Source of the DNA: Gemmatimonadota bacterium
GTDB lineage: Bacteria; Gemmatimonadota; Gemmatimonadetes; Longimicrobiales; Gaopeijiaceae
Length of the DNA: 64,000 nucleotides
Assembly (NCBI GenBank): GCA_012960225.1
Contig: DUBS01000056.1
Span: 46,894 to 110,893, forward strand
Reading direction: 5' to 3'
Under the pieces are notes generated by a model. The model was not told the DNA's origin. It saw only the letters and a program-made list of their open reading frames with translations, and ran no database searches. This document shows positions 1-8,842 of this stretch, piece after piece; within the stretch, counting starts at the first letter, position 1, and each line of letters starts with the position of its first letter. A program made the position numbers and the translations under genes.

Positions 1-699
1 GATGACGTCGCCGTCGGCATGAGCTTGGGGCATTTCGATCCAGTCCCCGATCCGGATCATGTCGTTGGACATGATCTGAACGCTAGCCACCAGAGACAGG
101 ATCGTGTCCCTGAACACCAGCATCAGCACGGCCGTGAGCGCCCCGAGGCCTGAGAGGAAGAGCACGGGCGAACGACCTGCCACAATGGAAATCACAATGA
201 TGCCGGTAGCCACGTACAAGAAAAGACTAATGACCTGCAGGTATCCCTTGATCGGGCGATTTTGGGCTTCTTTGTAGGTTGCGGAGTAGATGTCGTTGAG
301 GGCATCCAATAGCCCACCGGCCGCCCTCGTCAGAGCTATCACCACCCATGCCAATGACACGCGGCGTACGAAGGTTGCCCCCGCGAACAAGAAATTCTCC
401 CAACTCGTTAACGTAACGGCGGCGGCGCCAGAAGCGCTGTCGCCGATACTCAGGGCCCAGTCGATTCCAACGTAGACCACGAGTGCTGGAGCCACCCTGG
501 CCAGTTGATGGAAGACGCGTCGCTCAAAGAGGCGATCGTCCCAAGTGGACCGTGTCCTGCTCATCAACTTGTGGATGAACCCCAGGAATACTCTGCGGGT
601 CACTATGTTGGCCATCCAAGCCAAGACGATCAGGAAAAGGAGTCCGCCCGCGGCCCGCAGCCAGTCGTTTGCAACAATGTTCGAAAAGAAATCCTGCAT
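1..699 (-). CDS. MscS-family mechanosensitive channel, YbdG-like (partial, N-terminal 233 residues)
   Basis: Translating the minus strand from an ATG at 697-699 gives an open frame of 233 codons that runs off the left edge, so the C-terminus is missing. The visible part has several hydrophobic helices. It then has a segment reading LGALTAVLMLVFRDTILSLV, the pore-helix region of MscS channels, followed by the start of the beta domain with IGDWIEMP and ADGDVI. The last motif matches the YbdG/MscM branch of miniconductance channels. Such channels sit in the inner membrane and release solutes on hypo-osmotic shock. The start lies 17 bases after the stop codon of a decayed MscS-like relic on the same strand, which suggests a former tandem pair. 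Family assignment is fairly sure; subfamily is by motif only. Confidence 0.8.
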   Translation of the reverse strand, partial: MQDFFSNIVANDWLRAAGGLLFLIVLAWMANIVTRRVFLGFIHKLMSRTRSTWDDRLFERRVFHQLARVAPALVVYVGIDWALSIGDSASGAAAVTLTSWENFLFAGATFVRRVSLAWVVIALTRAAGGLLDALNDIYSATYKEAQNRPIKGYLQVISLFLYVATGIIVISIVAGRSPVLFLSGLGALTAVLMLVFRDTILSLVASVQIMSNDMIRIGDWIEMPQAHADGDVI

Positions 700-716
700 G
701 GTTCTTCCTTGTCAGT

Positions 717-923
717 CTATGCCTGGTCAGGGTCGCTTTTCATCATCACGGTCCGGATAGGGAACGAGATCTCGATTCTTGCATCGGAGAAACGCCGATG
801 CAACCGTTTGATGAACTCGTGCTTGACCGGACTCTAGATTTTGAATTCACTCACCATCAGCCGCACATCAAAGATGATGCTCAACTCAGTAAAATAAAGA
901 TCAAAAATCAGGACGCGGTAGCC
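717..923 (-). pseudogene. Decayed C-terminal tail of a second MscS-family channel gene
   Basis: Read on the minus strand in one frame, this stretch gives LYFTELSIIFDVRLMVSEF, then a TAG stop at 834-836, then KHEFIKRLHRRFSDARIEIS and FPIRTV, ending at a stop at 717-719. The order hydrophobic strand, F-x-V-R, K-x-E-x-x-K-R-x-H-x-R-F, I-E-I-x-F-P-x-R-T-V is the end of the MscS C-terminal domain. The rest of the gene is absent: the frame is closed by a TGA at 924-926, next to the end of acs. The relic therefore looks truncated and carries an in-frame stop. A very short functional protein is unlikely. The assignment rests on motif recognition, not on an alignment. Confidence 0.55.
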
Positions 924-929
924 TCAGGT

Positions 930-2885
930 CTATTCTTCCTCTTCATACATCACCTGTAGACGTGCAACCACGCTCGGGTCTGCCAAAGTCGTTGTATCTC
1001 CCACGGTCTGTCCCTCTGCGATATCCCGCAGTAGACGTCTCATTATTTTCCCTGAACGAGTCTTGGGGAGGTCAGCTGTAAAAATCACTATCTCAGGTTT
1101 GGCAATCGCTCCGATCTTGTACCCGACATGCTCGCGAACTTCAGCCAGCAGCTCATCAGTACCTGAGTTTCCCTCTTTAAGGGTCACGAACGCTGCGATC
1201 GACTGACCTTTGATCTCATGGCTCTTACCAACTACAGCAGCTTCCGCAACAGCCGGATGATCGACGAGGGCACTCTCAACCTCCATCGTACCGATTCGAT
1301 GGCCGGCGACGTTTAGAACGTCATCCACTCGTCCAAGGATCCAATAATAGCCGTCCTCATCTCTCTTGGCGCCATCTCCTGGGAAGTAAATCCCATCCCA
1401 CTTAGACCAATATGTTTCTTGAAAGCGTTGGTCATCACCCCATATCGTGCGAAGCATAGACGGCCAAGGAGAAGTAATCGCGAGATACCCGGCGCTCGTA
1501 ACTTCTCCTGCTTCGTTCAAGATCGTTGCTTCAATTCCAGGAAAGGGAGAAGTCGCAGTTCCTGGTTTTGTTTCAGTGATCCCTGGCAGTGGCGTGATCA
1601 TGATCGAGCCTGTCTCCGTCTGCCACCATGTGTCGACAATAGGGCATGAGCTTCCGCCGATCTTTTCATGATACCAAATCCATGCTTCCGGATTTATGGG
1701 TTCACCAACTGTCCCCAATAGTCGGAGCTTAGATAGGTCATACTCTGCCGGCCAATCATCCCCCCAACGCATAAAGGTCCGGATCGCGGTTGGCGCTGTA
1801 TAGAAAACGGTGACAGCATGTTTCTCACAAAGCTCCCAAAAACGGCCTCGATCAGGCGTGTCTGGAGCCCCTTCATACATGAAGACTCTGGCCCCGTTGG
1901 CGAGCGGTCCATAAACGATATAGCTGTGCCCAGTAATCCATCCCACGTCCGCTGTGCACCAATACACGTCGTCGTCTTGTAAATCGAACACAACCTTGGT
2001 GGTAGCAGCTACCTGTGTCAGGTATCCTCCAGTGGTATGAACTACTCCCTTCGGTTTACCTGTCGTGCCCGACGTATAAAGGATAAATAACACATCTTCG
2101 GCATCCATTTCTTCGGCCGGACAATCAGCCGAGTTTTGATCCATAAGGTCATGATACCAGTGATCCCTGCCCTCCAGCATTTCTGCATCAACCTTTTCGG
2201 TTAACTCACCACCTCGCTGAACTACGACAACCTTCTCTACGGTAGGTGAGTTCAGGAGAGCTTCATCTGCATTGGATTTAAGAGGAACAATGCCACCCCT
2301 TCGCCAACCCCCATCAGCGGTGATAAGCACTTTGGCTTGAGCATCATTATTTCGGTCAGCCAGTGATTCGGGGCTAAAGCCCCCGAATACCACGGAATGG
2401 ATCGCTCCGATCCTAACGCAGGCAAGCATAGCAATCGCTGCCTCCGGGATCATAGGTAAATAAATGGTGACGCGATCCCCACGAGTTACACCCAGATTTT
2501 TCAGCGCATTTGAAAAGCGGCAGACCGCATCATGCAACTGAGCATATGTGTAGGTTTTTGTGTCTCCTGGTTCTCCCTCCCAGATAAGAGCAGCTTGATC
2601 AGAACGAGAGCTATTTAGATGACGGTCTAAACAGTTGTAAGCAACGTTAAGTTTCCCGCCTACGAACCATTTCGCATGAGGAGGTTTCCACTCTAAGACA
2701 GAATCCCAGCGTCTAAACCAGTCTAACTGCTCTGCCCACTCTGCCCAGTAGGATTCACGGTCCATCCTTGCTCGTTCATAGATCTCCAAATCACTGACCA
2801 CAGCACGAGTCCGAAAATCCTCACTCGGAGAAAAGCGGCGGTTCTCAGTTAGAAGGGCATCAAGCGTGCCAGCGTCTTTGCTCAT
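930..2885 (-). CDS. acs: Acetyl-CoA synthetase (AMP-forming)
   Basis: Activates acetate with ATP to acetyl-AMP and then acetyl-CoA in the cytoplasm. The 651 residues are the usual length for Acs. Visible signatures are the ATP-binding loop [15 protein letters not shown] near residue 270, the TWWQTETG motif, the hinge region [19 protein letters not shown], and the C-terminal [11 protein letters not shown]. That last motif holds the conserved lysine that is acetylated to switch off Acs in many bacteria. It is transcribed away from perR, with 195 bases between the two starts. No convincing Shine-Dalgarno sequence is seen beyond AAGAAG. Downstream lies a channel relic rather than an operon partner. 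Propionyl-CoA synthetase is a less likely alternative given the length and motifs. Confidence 0.97.
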   Translation of the reverse strand: MSKDAGTLDALLTENRRFSPSEDFRTRAVVSDLEIYERARMDRESYWAEWAEQLDWFRRWDSVLEWKPPHAKWFVGGKLNVAYNCLDRHLNSSRSDQAALIWEGEPGDTKTYTYAQLHDAVCRFSNALKNLGVTRGDRVTIYLPMIPEAAIAMLACVRIGAIHSVVFGGFSPESLADRNNDAQAKVLITADGGWRRGGIVPLKSNADEALLNSPTVEKVVVVQRGGELTEKVDAEMLEGRDHWYHDLMDQNSADCPAEEMDAEDVLFILYTSGTTGKPKGVVHTTGGYLTQVAATTKVVFDLQDDDVYWCTADVGWITGHSYIVYGPLANGARVFMYEGAPDTPDRGRFWELCEKHAVTVFYTAPTAIRTFMRWGDDWPAEYDLSKLRLLGTVGEPINPEAWIWYHEKIGGSSCPIVDTWWQTETGSIMITPLPGITETKPGTATSPFPGIEATILNEAGEVTSAGYLAITSPWPSMLRTIWGDDQRFQETYWSKWDGIYFPGDGAKRDEDGYYWILGRVDDVLNVAGHRIGTMEVESALVDHPAVAEAAVVGKSHEIKGQSIAAFVTLKEGNSGTDELLAEVREHVGYKIGAIAKPEIVIFTADLPKTRSGKIMRRLLRDIAEGQTVGDTTTLADPSVVARLQVMYEEEE

Positions 2886-2958
2886 CAGACATTCTTCTTA
2901 TTGTGCGGCATGTGGGACAATTCCAGAGCTGTACTGGAAAAGAATCTGCCCAGACCGC

Positions 2959-2986
2959 CCCATCAGCAACCCTTGTCGCTGATGGG
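2959..2986. repeat. 9-bp perfect inverted repeat between acs and perR
   Basis: CCCATCAGC at 2959-2967 and GCTGATGGG at 2978-2986 form a perfect 9-bp stem around a 10-base loop. No T-run follows on either strand, so it is not a standard intrinsic terminator. It sits in the divergent acs/perR promoter region and could be an operator or an RNA hairpin in the acs leader. Confidence 0.5.
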
Positions 2987-3044
2987 CGCTAGACAATCCT
3001 TAACCCTCTCACTTGTGAAACTGATCAAATCGTGGATCACGCAG

Positions 3045-3074
3045 TTGACATCATTTCGTTAGGATCGATAAAGT
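3045..3074 (+). promoter_or_regulatory. Candidate sigma-70 promoter of perR, possibly giving a leaderless mRNA
   Basis: TTGACA at 3045-3050 is a perfect -35. TAAAGT at 3069-3074 is a weaker -10, 18 bases further on. Transcription would start at about the ATG at 3081, leaving little or no leader; no Shine-Dalgarno is seen at a normal distance. A small repeat, AGGAT at 3061-3065 and ATCCT at 3075-3079, overlaps the -10 and could be an autoregulatory site. Confidence 0.4.
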
Positions 3075-3080
3075 ATCCTT

Positions 3081-3539
3081 ATGCTATGTGAGAATACTGA
3101 CCTTCAACTACGCCGTGCCCTGCAGTCCAGTGGACAGCGGTTTACCGAACAACGGGCAGCCGTATACCGCTACCTCGCTAACACGGATATTCATCCTACA
3201 GCAGATGAAATATTCTTAGCTGTCCGCTCCGACCTGGATGGGATGTCTCTCGCGACGGTCTATAAGAGTCTCGAAACTCTTGTCGGCTGCGGCCTTGCGG
3301 TCAAACTCAGCTACAGTGATGGGTCGGCACGTTATGATGGACGAATGGACCCTCATTATCATTCACGCTGCCTAGCGTGCGGGTCTATAACGGATATCCC
3401 CGGCGAAGTTGCCGGCTCGGAAATCCAATCACTTAGTGGCAGGGCTACAGACTTTCAGGTTATCGGCTACAGCTTGGAATTGACCGGATACTGTACGACC
3501 TGTGTCCCCGAAGGTGGATCCGGCCCTATCCGCGCCTGA
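3081..3539 (+). CDS. perR: Fur-family peroxide-type repressor (PerR-like)
   Basis: A 152-residue Fur-superfamily metalloregulator. The N-terminal winged helix is clear (HPTADEIF and SLATVYKSLETLV). Two CxxC pairs, C97/C100 and C138/C141, form the structural zinc site. The residues that bind the regulatory metal in Bacillus PerR (H37, D85, H91, H93, D104) all appear here one position later: H38, D86, H92, H94 and D105. The two aspartates favour PerR, which senses peroxide by iron-driven histidine oxidation, over Fur. It is divergent from acs and upstream of dacB on the same strand. Targets cannot be seen directly; the Fe/Mn SOD at the right end of the window is one possible partner in oxidative-stress control. 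Confidence 0.88.
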   Translation: MLCENTDLQLRRALQSSGQRFTEQRAAVYRYLANTDIHPTADEIFLAVRSDLDGMSLATVYKSLETLVGCGLAVKLSYSDGSARYDGRMDPHYHSRCLACGSITDIPGEVAGSEIQSLSGRATDFQVIGYSLELTGYCTTCVPEGGSGPIRA

Positions 3540-3572
3540 TTTACACGCTGCTATGAGCCCTCTGGTCACGGC

Positions 3573-5300
3573 GTGAAGTCGCCTACGCTGAGATTCCTCC
3601 TGGGGTTATCGGTCTCACTTGTAGTGTTAGAAAGTCAGCCAGTCGAAGCGCAAAAGATCACGGAGTTGCAAGCAGACCTTTCGCAGATGTTGGATACCTA
3701 CAGCTGGAGGGATGCTAGATGGGGGGTGCTAGTCGTCTCACTCGACCAGAGTGACACGCTCTTTTCGGAGTCACCGGATTCTGCTCTGAGTCCGGCATCA
3801 AACCTGAAGTTACTCACAACGGCCGCAGCTCTACGGATTCTCGGACCGGACTTCCGCTTCCAAACATATCTGCTCTCTGAGTCCAACATCGCCGATGACG
3901 TTCTTGAAGGTGATCTTGTGCTATACGGCACTGGTGACCCAGGAATCTCTGATCTCTTTTTTCAAGAACGAGAGGATGTTCTTGAACTGCTTGCGGATCA
4001 ACTTGAAGAAGCCGGTGTCAGGACCGTAACGGGCGACCTAGTGGCTGACGCTTCACACCTTCCTGGGCCCCTTCGTCCTTACTCATGGGACCCTAAGGAC
4101 CTTAATGATCATTTTGCAGCCCCTATTTCAGCACTCTCGTTTAACGAAAATGTGGTGTCCTTCCGTGTCGCTTCTTCAGACCGCGTAGGATCGAGACCGG
4201 AGGTACATACCATACCAGAGAGTGCAGGCCTGGATGTGTATAACCTAGCCATCACCTCTCCCAGAGGAACTAGACCTCATTTGGCAATTTTGCGCGAATA
4301 CCCTTTGGACCCTATTCGGATCGAAGGAGGCATCGTACTTGGAGCGAGGGATGCTTGGCGCCAAATGACTGTTCCATCTCCCCCTCACTTCGCTGCTTCT
4401 GTATTCCGCAACGTACTATTAAAACGCGGTATTCGTATTCTAGGTAATATCCGAGTAGTGGAGTCCCCAGATAGGTCTGTACTAACCGGGATCACCTCTC
4501 CAACCCATCATGAACGATCCCGAGTCCGCATACTCGCAAAGCATACTTCGCCTCCTCTCAGCGAATACATCTCTGTGATAAACAAGAAGAGTAACAACCT
4601 CTTCGCTGAACTCGTATTTCGGACTATGGGCCGCACGCAAGAGGGGTTGGGGAGCCCCGAAGCTAGTGCCAGAGCTGTCTCAGCAGCATTGACTGAAATC
4701 GGCGTACCAATGGAGGGCGTAGTTCAACTTGACGGCTCTGGCCTCGCAGCTGGGAACCGGACAAGCGCCAGTACTTTCGTCAGTGTTCTACAACGCATGG
4801 CAGAAACGGAAACATGGAATCATTACTGGGCTTCTCTGCCACAGGCTGGCACTCGCCGTGAGCTTAGAAGGATGTACCAAACTGCTGCGGCTGGTAATCT
4901 GCGTGCCAAAACGGGAACAATCGAAGGTGTCTCAGCACTCAGCGGTATCGTCCGTTCACGTGACCACGAAAGGCTAGCCTTCTCAATCCTGTTGAATGGA
5001 ACACCATCTACTACACGTGCGAAGCGTGTAGAGAACCTTGTAGGAGCGCGATTGGCCGAATTCGTGCGCAGTCCCGAACGTGACCCTAATGCCCTAGTTG
5101 AGGAAATCGACGAGAGAATAGTAGTGTCAAGTCAGAGTTCCCAACGTTATCAGGTGGTTTCGGGTGACAATCTGTCTTCAATCGCCTATCGCTACGGCCT
5201 TACCCTCAGTGAGATGCTACAAGCCAACCCGAGAATCGAGCCGAATCGAATTCTAGCAGGACAGTGGCTGACGATTCCACAGCGAGGTGGTGGCAGCTAA
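3573..5300 (+). CDS. dacB: DacB-type D-alanyl-D-alanine carboxypeptidase/endopeptidase (PBP4 family) with C-terminal LysM
   Basis: A periplasmic penicillin-binding protein that trims or cleaves peptidoglycan cross-links. An N-terminal signal peptide (about residues 1-26, ending VEAQ) precedes a class C PBP domain. That domain has the nucleophile motif S76-N-L-K79, a later SNN motif (within INKKSNNLFAEL), and KTG in the segment RAKTGTIEGVSALSG. Residues from about 525 form a LysM domain (YQVVSGDNLSSIAYRYG and following), which binds glycan. The start is GTG at 3573; the nearby ATG at 3553 closes after seven codons. E. coli PBP4 lacks a LysM, so the fusion may anchor this enzyme to murein. It follows perR by 33 bases. 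Confidence 0.93.
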   Translation: MKSPTLRFLLGLSVSLVVLESQPVEAQKITELQADLSQMLDTYSWRDARWGVLVVSLDQSDTLFSESPDSALSPASNLKLLTTAAALRILGPDFRFQTYLLSESNIADDVLEGDLVLYGTGDPGISDLFFQEREDVLELLADQLEEAGVRTVTGDLVADASHLPGPLRPYSWDPKDLNDHFAAPISALSFNENVVSFRVASSDRVGSRPEVHTIPESAGLDVYNLAITSPRGTRPHLAILREYPLDPIRIEGGIVLGARDAWRQMTVPSPPHFAASVFRNVLLKRGIRILGNIRVVESPDRSVLTGITSPTHHERSRVRILAKHTSPPLSEYISVINKKSNNLFAELVFRTMGRTQEGLGSPEASARAVSAALTEIGVPMEGVVQLDGSGLAAGNRTSASTFVSVLQRMAETETWNHYWASLPQAGTRRELRRMYQTAAAGNLRAKTGTIEGVSALSGIVRSRDHERLAFSILLNGTPSTTRAKRVENLVGARLAEFVRSPERDPNALVEEIDERIVVSSQSSQRYQVVSGDNLSSIAYRYGLTLSEMLQANPRIEPNRILAGQWLTIPQRGGGS

Positions 5301-5342
5301 TTAGGTGCACTGCAACAGCACATACCATCTCAAGGTCAGGTG

Positions 5343-5594
5343 CTAGCAGATTCCTTGGACAGCACTCCGACCAGTAGCGGACCGGAGGCGTCTCCGGAGT
5401 TCGACATCTGACATGGTTTGGAGCGTCCTGTAAGCAGTCTTCTCGGTATTCCAGCGGATATCCTTCAACGCGATACCTTGGCCCGAATCATTCTCGAGCA
5501 CCATGACATATCGACCCTTGTAGTCAGGTCCATCTGCTCTATGCACGCTGGCGGTCCACTGGTTCCCTTGGTGATCTGCAAACTGTCTTATCAT
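5343..5594 (-). CDS. Small uncharacterised protein, 83 residues
   Basis: I do not recognise a named family. The frame extends to 5678, but the ATG at 5592-5594 is the most likely start because the upstream residues look non-coding. The protein is soluble, has no membrane segment, and is rich in aromatic and charged residues (RQFADHQGNQWTASVH, GRYVMVLEN, IRWNTEKTAYRTLQTMSD). The C-terminus is basic and helical (VELRRRLRSA). The pattern of beta strands followed by a helix, and its reasonable composition, suggest a real gene. It lies between dacB and a divergent EamA transporter. No Shine-Dalgarno is obvious. Function unknown. Confidence 0.55.
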   Translation of the reverse strand: MIRQFADHQGNQWTASVHRADGPDYKGRYVMVLENDSGQGIALKDIRWNTEKTAYRTLQTMSDVELRRRLRSATGRSAVQGIC

Positions 5595-5739
5595 GGCTAT
5601 TAAATTGGCCCCGGTATCCCGGAAAAAGATCGTAAATGTGGACACTGGAGTTCTTACAAGTACTTTTCGGCGCCACAACCCAAACTAGTGGCTTCGGTTC
5701 ACCTCCCACAACGGCCCAGATTGGGACCGGGGTATCTAG

Positions 5740-6663
5740 ATGGAGATCCCTAGAAGGGATGTCACGACTGACTTGGGACTTCTTTTGATCGTTTTGATCT
5801 GGGGGGTCAACTTTTCAGTCCTCAAGGTCCTTTTGCGTGAGCTCGATCCCTTAGCCCTCAATGCACTCCGCTTTCCCATGGCGGCCGTTGCTCTATGGAT
5901 CCTAGTCCGCCGGCTCGATGGTTCGTCAAAGCCAGACCCAGAAGATTTACGTCGTATCATCACCCTTGGTTTCTTGGGTAATGTTGCTTACCAACTCTGC
6001 TTCATCTTTGGAGTCGACTCAACTTTCGCCGGAAATGCGAGCCTACTACTAGCTACGACTCCAGTTTGGACACTCTTTCTCTCAAGCGTGGCTGGACATG
6101 AACGTCCGGGGGGTTGGGCCATCATAGGTGTAGCGGGAACCTTGATAGGAATATTCATGGTAATCACGGGTAGCCGTGATGCCGGAACTCTTGCTAGCCC
6201 AACTACACGCGGAGATTTACTTATCTTGATCGCCTCGATGCTGTGGGCGATGTATACGGTTGGAGGCCGAAAGCCGGTTACCCGCTATGGGGCGCTTCGC
6301 GTAACTGCGTGGACTTTGTGGGTTGCCACCCCAATCATTTTCTTAATGGGCCTGCCAAGCTTAATGAAGACTGACTTAAGGACAATAACCCCAGAGGCGT
6401 GGATAGGTATTACGTACGCTGGCTTGCTAGGGATTGGGCTCGCCTACCTTCTCTGGTATCGAGCGGTTGAACGCATCGGCAACAACAGAACAGCAGTGTA
6501 CTCGAACTTGGTACCTGTAGCCGCACTCATTACTGCTTGGATCTGGCTCGGAGAGGTCCCCACCACCCTGCAGCTAATAGGAGCAGCTGTGATCTTGGTG
6601 GGCCTGACCTTAGCCAGGCTAGCCCACTCCCCTGAGAACGAATTTCCGAACAACGAAGCCTAA
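5740..6663 (+). CDS. EamA/DMT-superfamily transporter
   Basis: A 307-residue inner-membrane protein with about ten hydrophobic helices in two repeated halves, the layout of the drug/metabolite transporter superfamily. The first EamA repeat begins near residue 12 (GLLLIVLIWGVNFSVLKVLL). The second begins near residue 160 (DLLILIASMLWAMYTVGGRK) and ends with the typical glycine-rich last helices. Such proteins export or import small metabolites such as amino acids; the substrate cannot be read from the sequence. A GGGG stretch eight bases before the ATG at 5740 serves as a plausible ribosome site. It probably stands alone. Confidence 0.88.
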   Translation: MEIPRRDVTTDLGLLLIVLIWGVNFSVLKVLLRELDPLALNALRFPMAAVALWILVRRLDGSSKPDPEDLRRIITLGFLGNVAYQLCFIFGVDSTFAGNASLLLATTPVWTLFLSSVAGHERPGGWAIIGVAGTLIGIFMVITGSRDAGTLASPTTRGDLLILIASMLWAMYTVGGRKPVTRYGALRVTAWTLWVATPIIFLMGLPSLMKTDLRTITPEAWIGITYAGLLGIGLAYLLWYRAVERIGNNRTAVYSNLVPVAALITAWIWLGEVPTTLQLIGAAVILVGLTLARLAHSPENEFPNNEA

Positions 6664-6797
6664 CCACCTGCGGGCACTCTATGCTAAGTTGGTCCTCAAA
6701 GCTGAAACGATCCCAGTCCGGCCGTGTTACAAGAGCGTTCAAGCATTCTAGTAAGTTGTTAATCAATTCAACCGCGAGAGAGGAGAGAAGACCCTCC

Positions 6798-7493
6798 ATG
6801 CGCATATTTCTCCGTGCGCTCGTCTTGGGTTATCTAATATTTCCTTTGCTCATCAAGAGTGAGGGGACAGCTCAAACAGTACCCTCCGTATACCGATTCT
6901 TAGAGCGGGCACAGGAAGCAGGCCCGTTCGCTAGCCAGGTAACATTCTCAACCGGACGTTTCGGATACGGACCCAAAGGCGGCGTCCTCCTTGGAGGTCG
7001 TTATGGTGTGCACGTGAGTGGCCCAGTATCAATGGAAGGAGTTGTCGGGGTCATTCAAGGTGAACGCGACATCGTAAGTCCGGGCCGAGACGAGGGAGAT
7101 CGGGTGATCGGTTCTGCAGACGTCAGGATGGTCAAACTTGATGCTGGCCTCCGCTTCAGCTTAACAGGCCACCGTGCCTGGCACGGCCTGAGTCCTTCCC
7201 TGATCTTGGGTGGTGGGATCGCGTTTGATACGGCTGAGCAGAACCCAGTTGAAGAAACTCTAGATGCCGCTGACCGCTTTGAGTTGGGTAAGAGCTTTGT
7301 CGGATCACTTGGTCTGAGCACTCACTGGTATTTGAGTGATCGTATCGCACTTCGCGGGGATGGACTCTTCTCCCTATCTAGGCTAGGCACACCCCCTGGG
7401 TTCAGTGACTCAGCGCGCGGGTTTGTGGGAGTAGAGAAAGCAGAATGGGTACAGGGGCTTAGTTTCTCTGTTACAGCACTCTTCCGCTGGTAG
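6798..7493 (+). CDS. Predicted outer-membrane beta-barrel protein
   Basis: The open frame begins at 6681, but the ATG at 6798 follows a good Shine-Dalgarno (GGAGAG at 6782-6787) and opens directly into a signal peptide (MRIFLRALVLGYLIFPLLI, cleaved about residue 26), so I take it as the start. The mature part of about 200 residues alternates polar and hydrophobic positions with many glycines (GPKGGVLLGGRYGVHVSG, LSPSLILGGGIAF). It ends in FRW; a terminal aromatic residue is the usual signature recognised by BamA. No specific family is recognised. It ends three bases before moeA, so the two may be co-transcribed, though a functional link is not evident. Confidence 0.72.
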   Translation: MRIFLRALVLGYLIFPLLIKSEGTAQTVPSVYRFLERAQEAGPFASQVTFSTGRFGYGPKGGVLLGGRYGVHVSGPVSMEGVVGVIQGERDIVSPGRDEGDRVIGSADVRMVKLDAGLRFSLTGHRAWHGLSPSLILGGGIAFDTAEQNPVEETLDAADRFELGKSFVGSLGLSTHWYLSDRIALRGDGLFSLSRLGTPPGFSDSARGFVGVEKAEWVQGLSFSVTALFRW

Positions 7494-7496
7494 TAC

Positions 7497-8828
7497 ATGC
7501 CTCCGGTGAAGAAACAGAAGCCCCGTTTCGAAGTTCGCTCAGCAGACTGGCTGACTTTGAAGCAAGCCCAAGAAGTGATCCTCTCCTCAGCTCAACATCT
7601 TTTATCTGAAAAATTGCCCATCCAGGCTTGTCTCGGTCGCTCCCTCTCTCAAGACCTAGTGGCTCGTGCGACACTTCCTCCTTGGGATAATAGCGCGATG
7701 GACGGATATGCAGTTCGTGGAGAGGAGATTTCACACGCCGGACCTTCAGCCCCTGTTGTATTGTCCGTGACAGGCGTGGTTCACGCAGGAGACTTGCCTG
7801 GGTCGAGTGTAGGAGAAGGGGAAGCAATACGGATAATGACTGGAGCTCCAATACCACCAGGAGCTGACTCGGTTATCCGAGTTGAAGACACTGACTCGGA
7901 GCAGACACCGGGAATAGTGAGTGTCTTCAAGAACCGTGACGAAAGACGCAACATTCGACCTGCTGGGCAGGATATGCAACTAGGGGACCAGGTACTGGTG
8001 GCAGGTACCACTGTCACTTCAAGAACAGTGGGGCTGCTGGCGGCGCTCGGCATGGAAAACGTTCCGGTGGTGAAACAACCTACCGTCGGTATACTTCCGA
8101 CAGGCGATGAGCTTCGTACACCAGAGAGATACGAGGATGTTCAGCGAGGAGAGGGAATACCAGAGTCGAATGGTCCAATGCTCGCCGCTGCTGTTACTGG
8201 CGCTTCTGCGATGCCCCTACCGTTAGGAATCGCTTCAGACGATCCGGAAACTCTCCGGGAACGAATATCTAAAGCCACTGACGCCGATGTCCTCATCACT
8301 ATCGGTGGCGCTTCGATGGGAGAGTCCGATCTAGTTAAGGAGATCTTAGAGGAATTCGGATTTGAACAGGACTTTTGGCGAGTCCGTATGCGGCCTGGAA
8401 GCCCCTTCGGATTTGGACGGCTTCCCCGTGGAGATACATATCAACCGGTCTTCAGCCTCCCAGGAAATCCCACGTCTGCATTCGTTACCTTCGAACTGTT
8501 CGTCCGCCCGTTTCTGCTGGCGATAGGCGGACACAAAAGGATCTTCCGACGGACACTCCGCTGTCAGGCCGCTGAACCTCTCAAGGGCCCAGGTGAACTC
8601 AGCCATTTCCTGCGTGTTTGGCTGGACTCATCCACGGTACCCCCTAAGGCTCATATCACAGGACCACAGGGTTCAGGTCTCATAACAACTCTAGCAGATG
8701 CTGAGGGGCTCGCGGTGGTATCAGAAAATCAAACCGAGATCGCTGAGGGAGACAGCGTCGATGTGATACTACTAGCTGATACGCCGGGTGCGGAAACCTA
8801 CACCGAGAGTGACTTCTCTACGGGATAG
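7497..8828 (+). CDS. moeA: Molybdopterin molybdenumtransferase MoeA
   Basis: Inserts molybdate into adenylylated molybdopterin, the last step in making the molybdenum cofactor. The 443 residues carry the family motifs in order: PPWDNSAMDGYAVR near residue 65, IMTGAPIPPGADSVIRVED, then the MPT-binding domain with PTGDELRTP, TIGGASMGESDLVKE and the loop RPGSPFGFGRL, and SLPGNPTSAF. The C-terminal domain IV is present. The ATG is three bases after the preceding stop, with no clear ribosome site, suggesting translational coupling. A mogA gene lies at 49.3-49.8 kb on the other strand; no other moa/moe genes are in the window. Confidence 0.96.
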   Translation: MPPVKKQKPRFEVRSADWLTLKQAQEVILSSAQHLLSEKLPIQACLGRSLSQDLVARATLPPWDNSAMDGYAVRGEEISHAGPSAPVVLSVTGVVHAGDLPGSSVGEGEAIRIMTGAPIPPGADSVIRVEDTDSEQTPGIVSVFKNRDERRNIRPAGQDMQLGDQVLVAGTTVTSRTVGLLAALGMENVPVVKQPTVGILPTGDELRTPERYEDVQRGEGIPESNGPMLAAAVTGASAMPLPLGIASDDPETLRERISKATDADVLITIGGASMGESDLVKEILEEFGFEQDFWRVRMRPGSPFGFGRLPRGDTYQPVFSLPGNPTSAFVTFELFVRPFLLAIGGHKRIFRRTLRCQAAEPLKGPGELSHFLRVWLDSSTVPPKAHITGPQGSGLITTLADAEGLAVVSENQTEIAEGDSVDVILLADTPGAETYTESDFSTG

Positions 8829-8842
8829 TCTCTGCCTCCTTG

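Noticed and set aside
505-837. Plus-strand open frames across the left end
   Set aside because: They run antisense to the channel gene and its relic and have no ribosome site or family feature.
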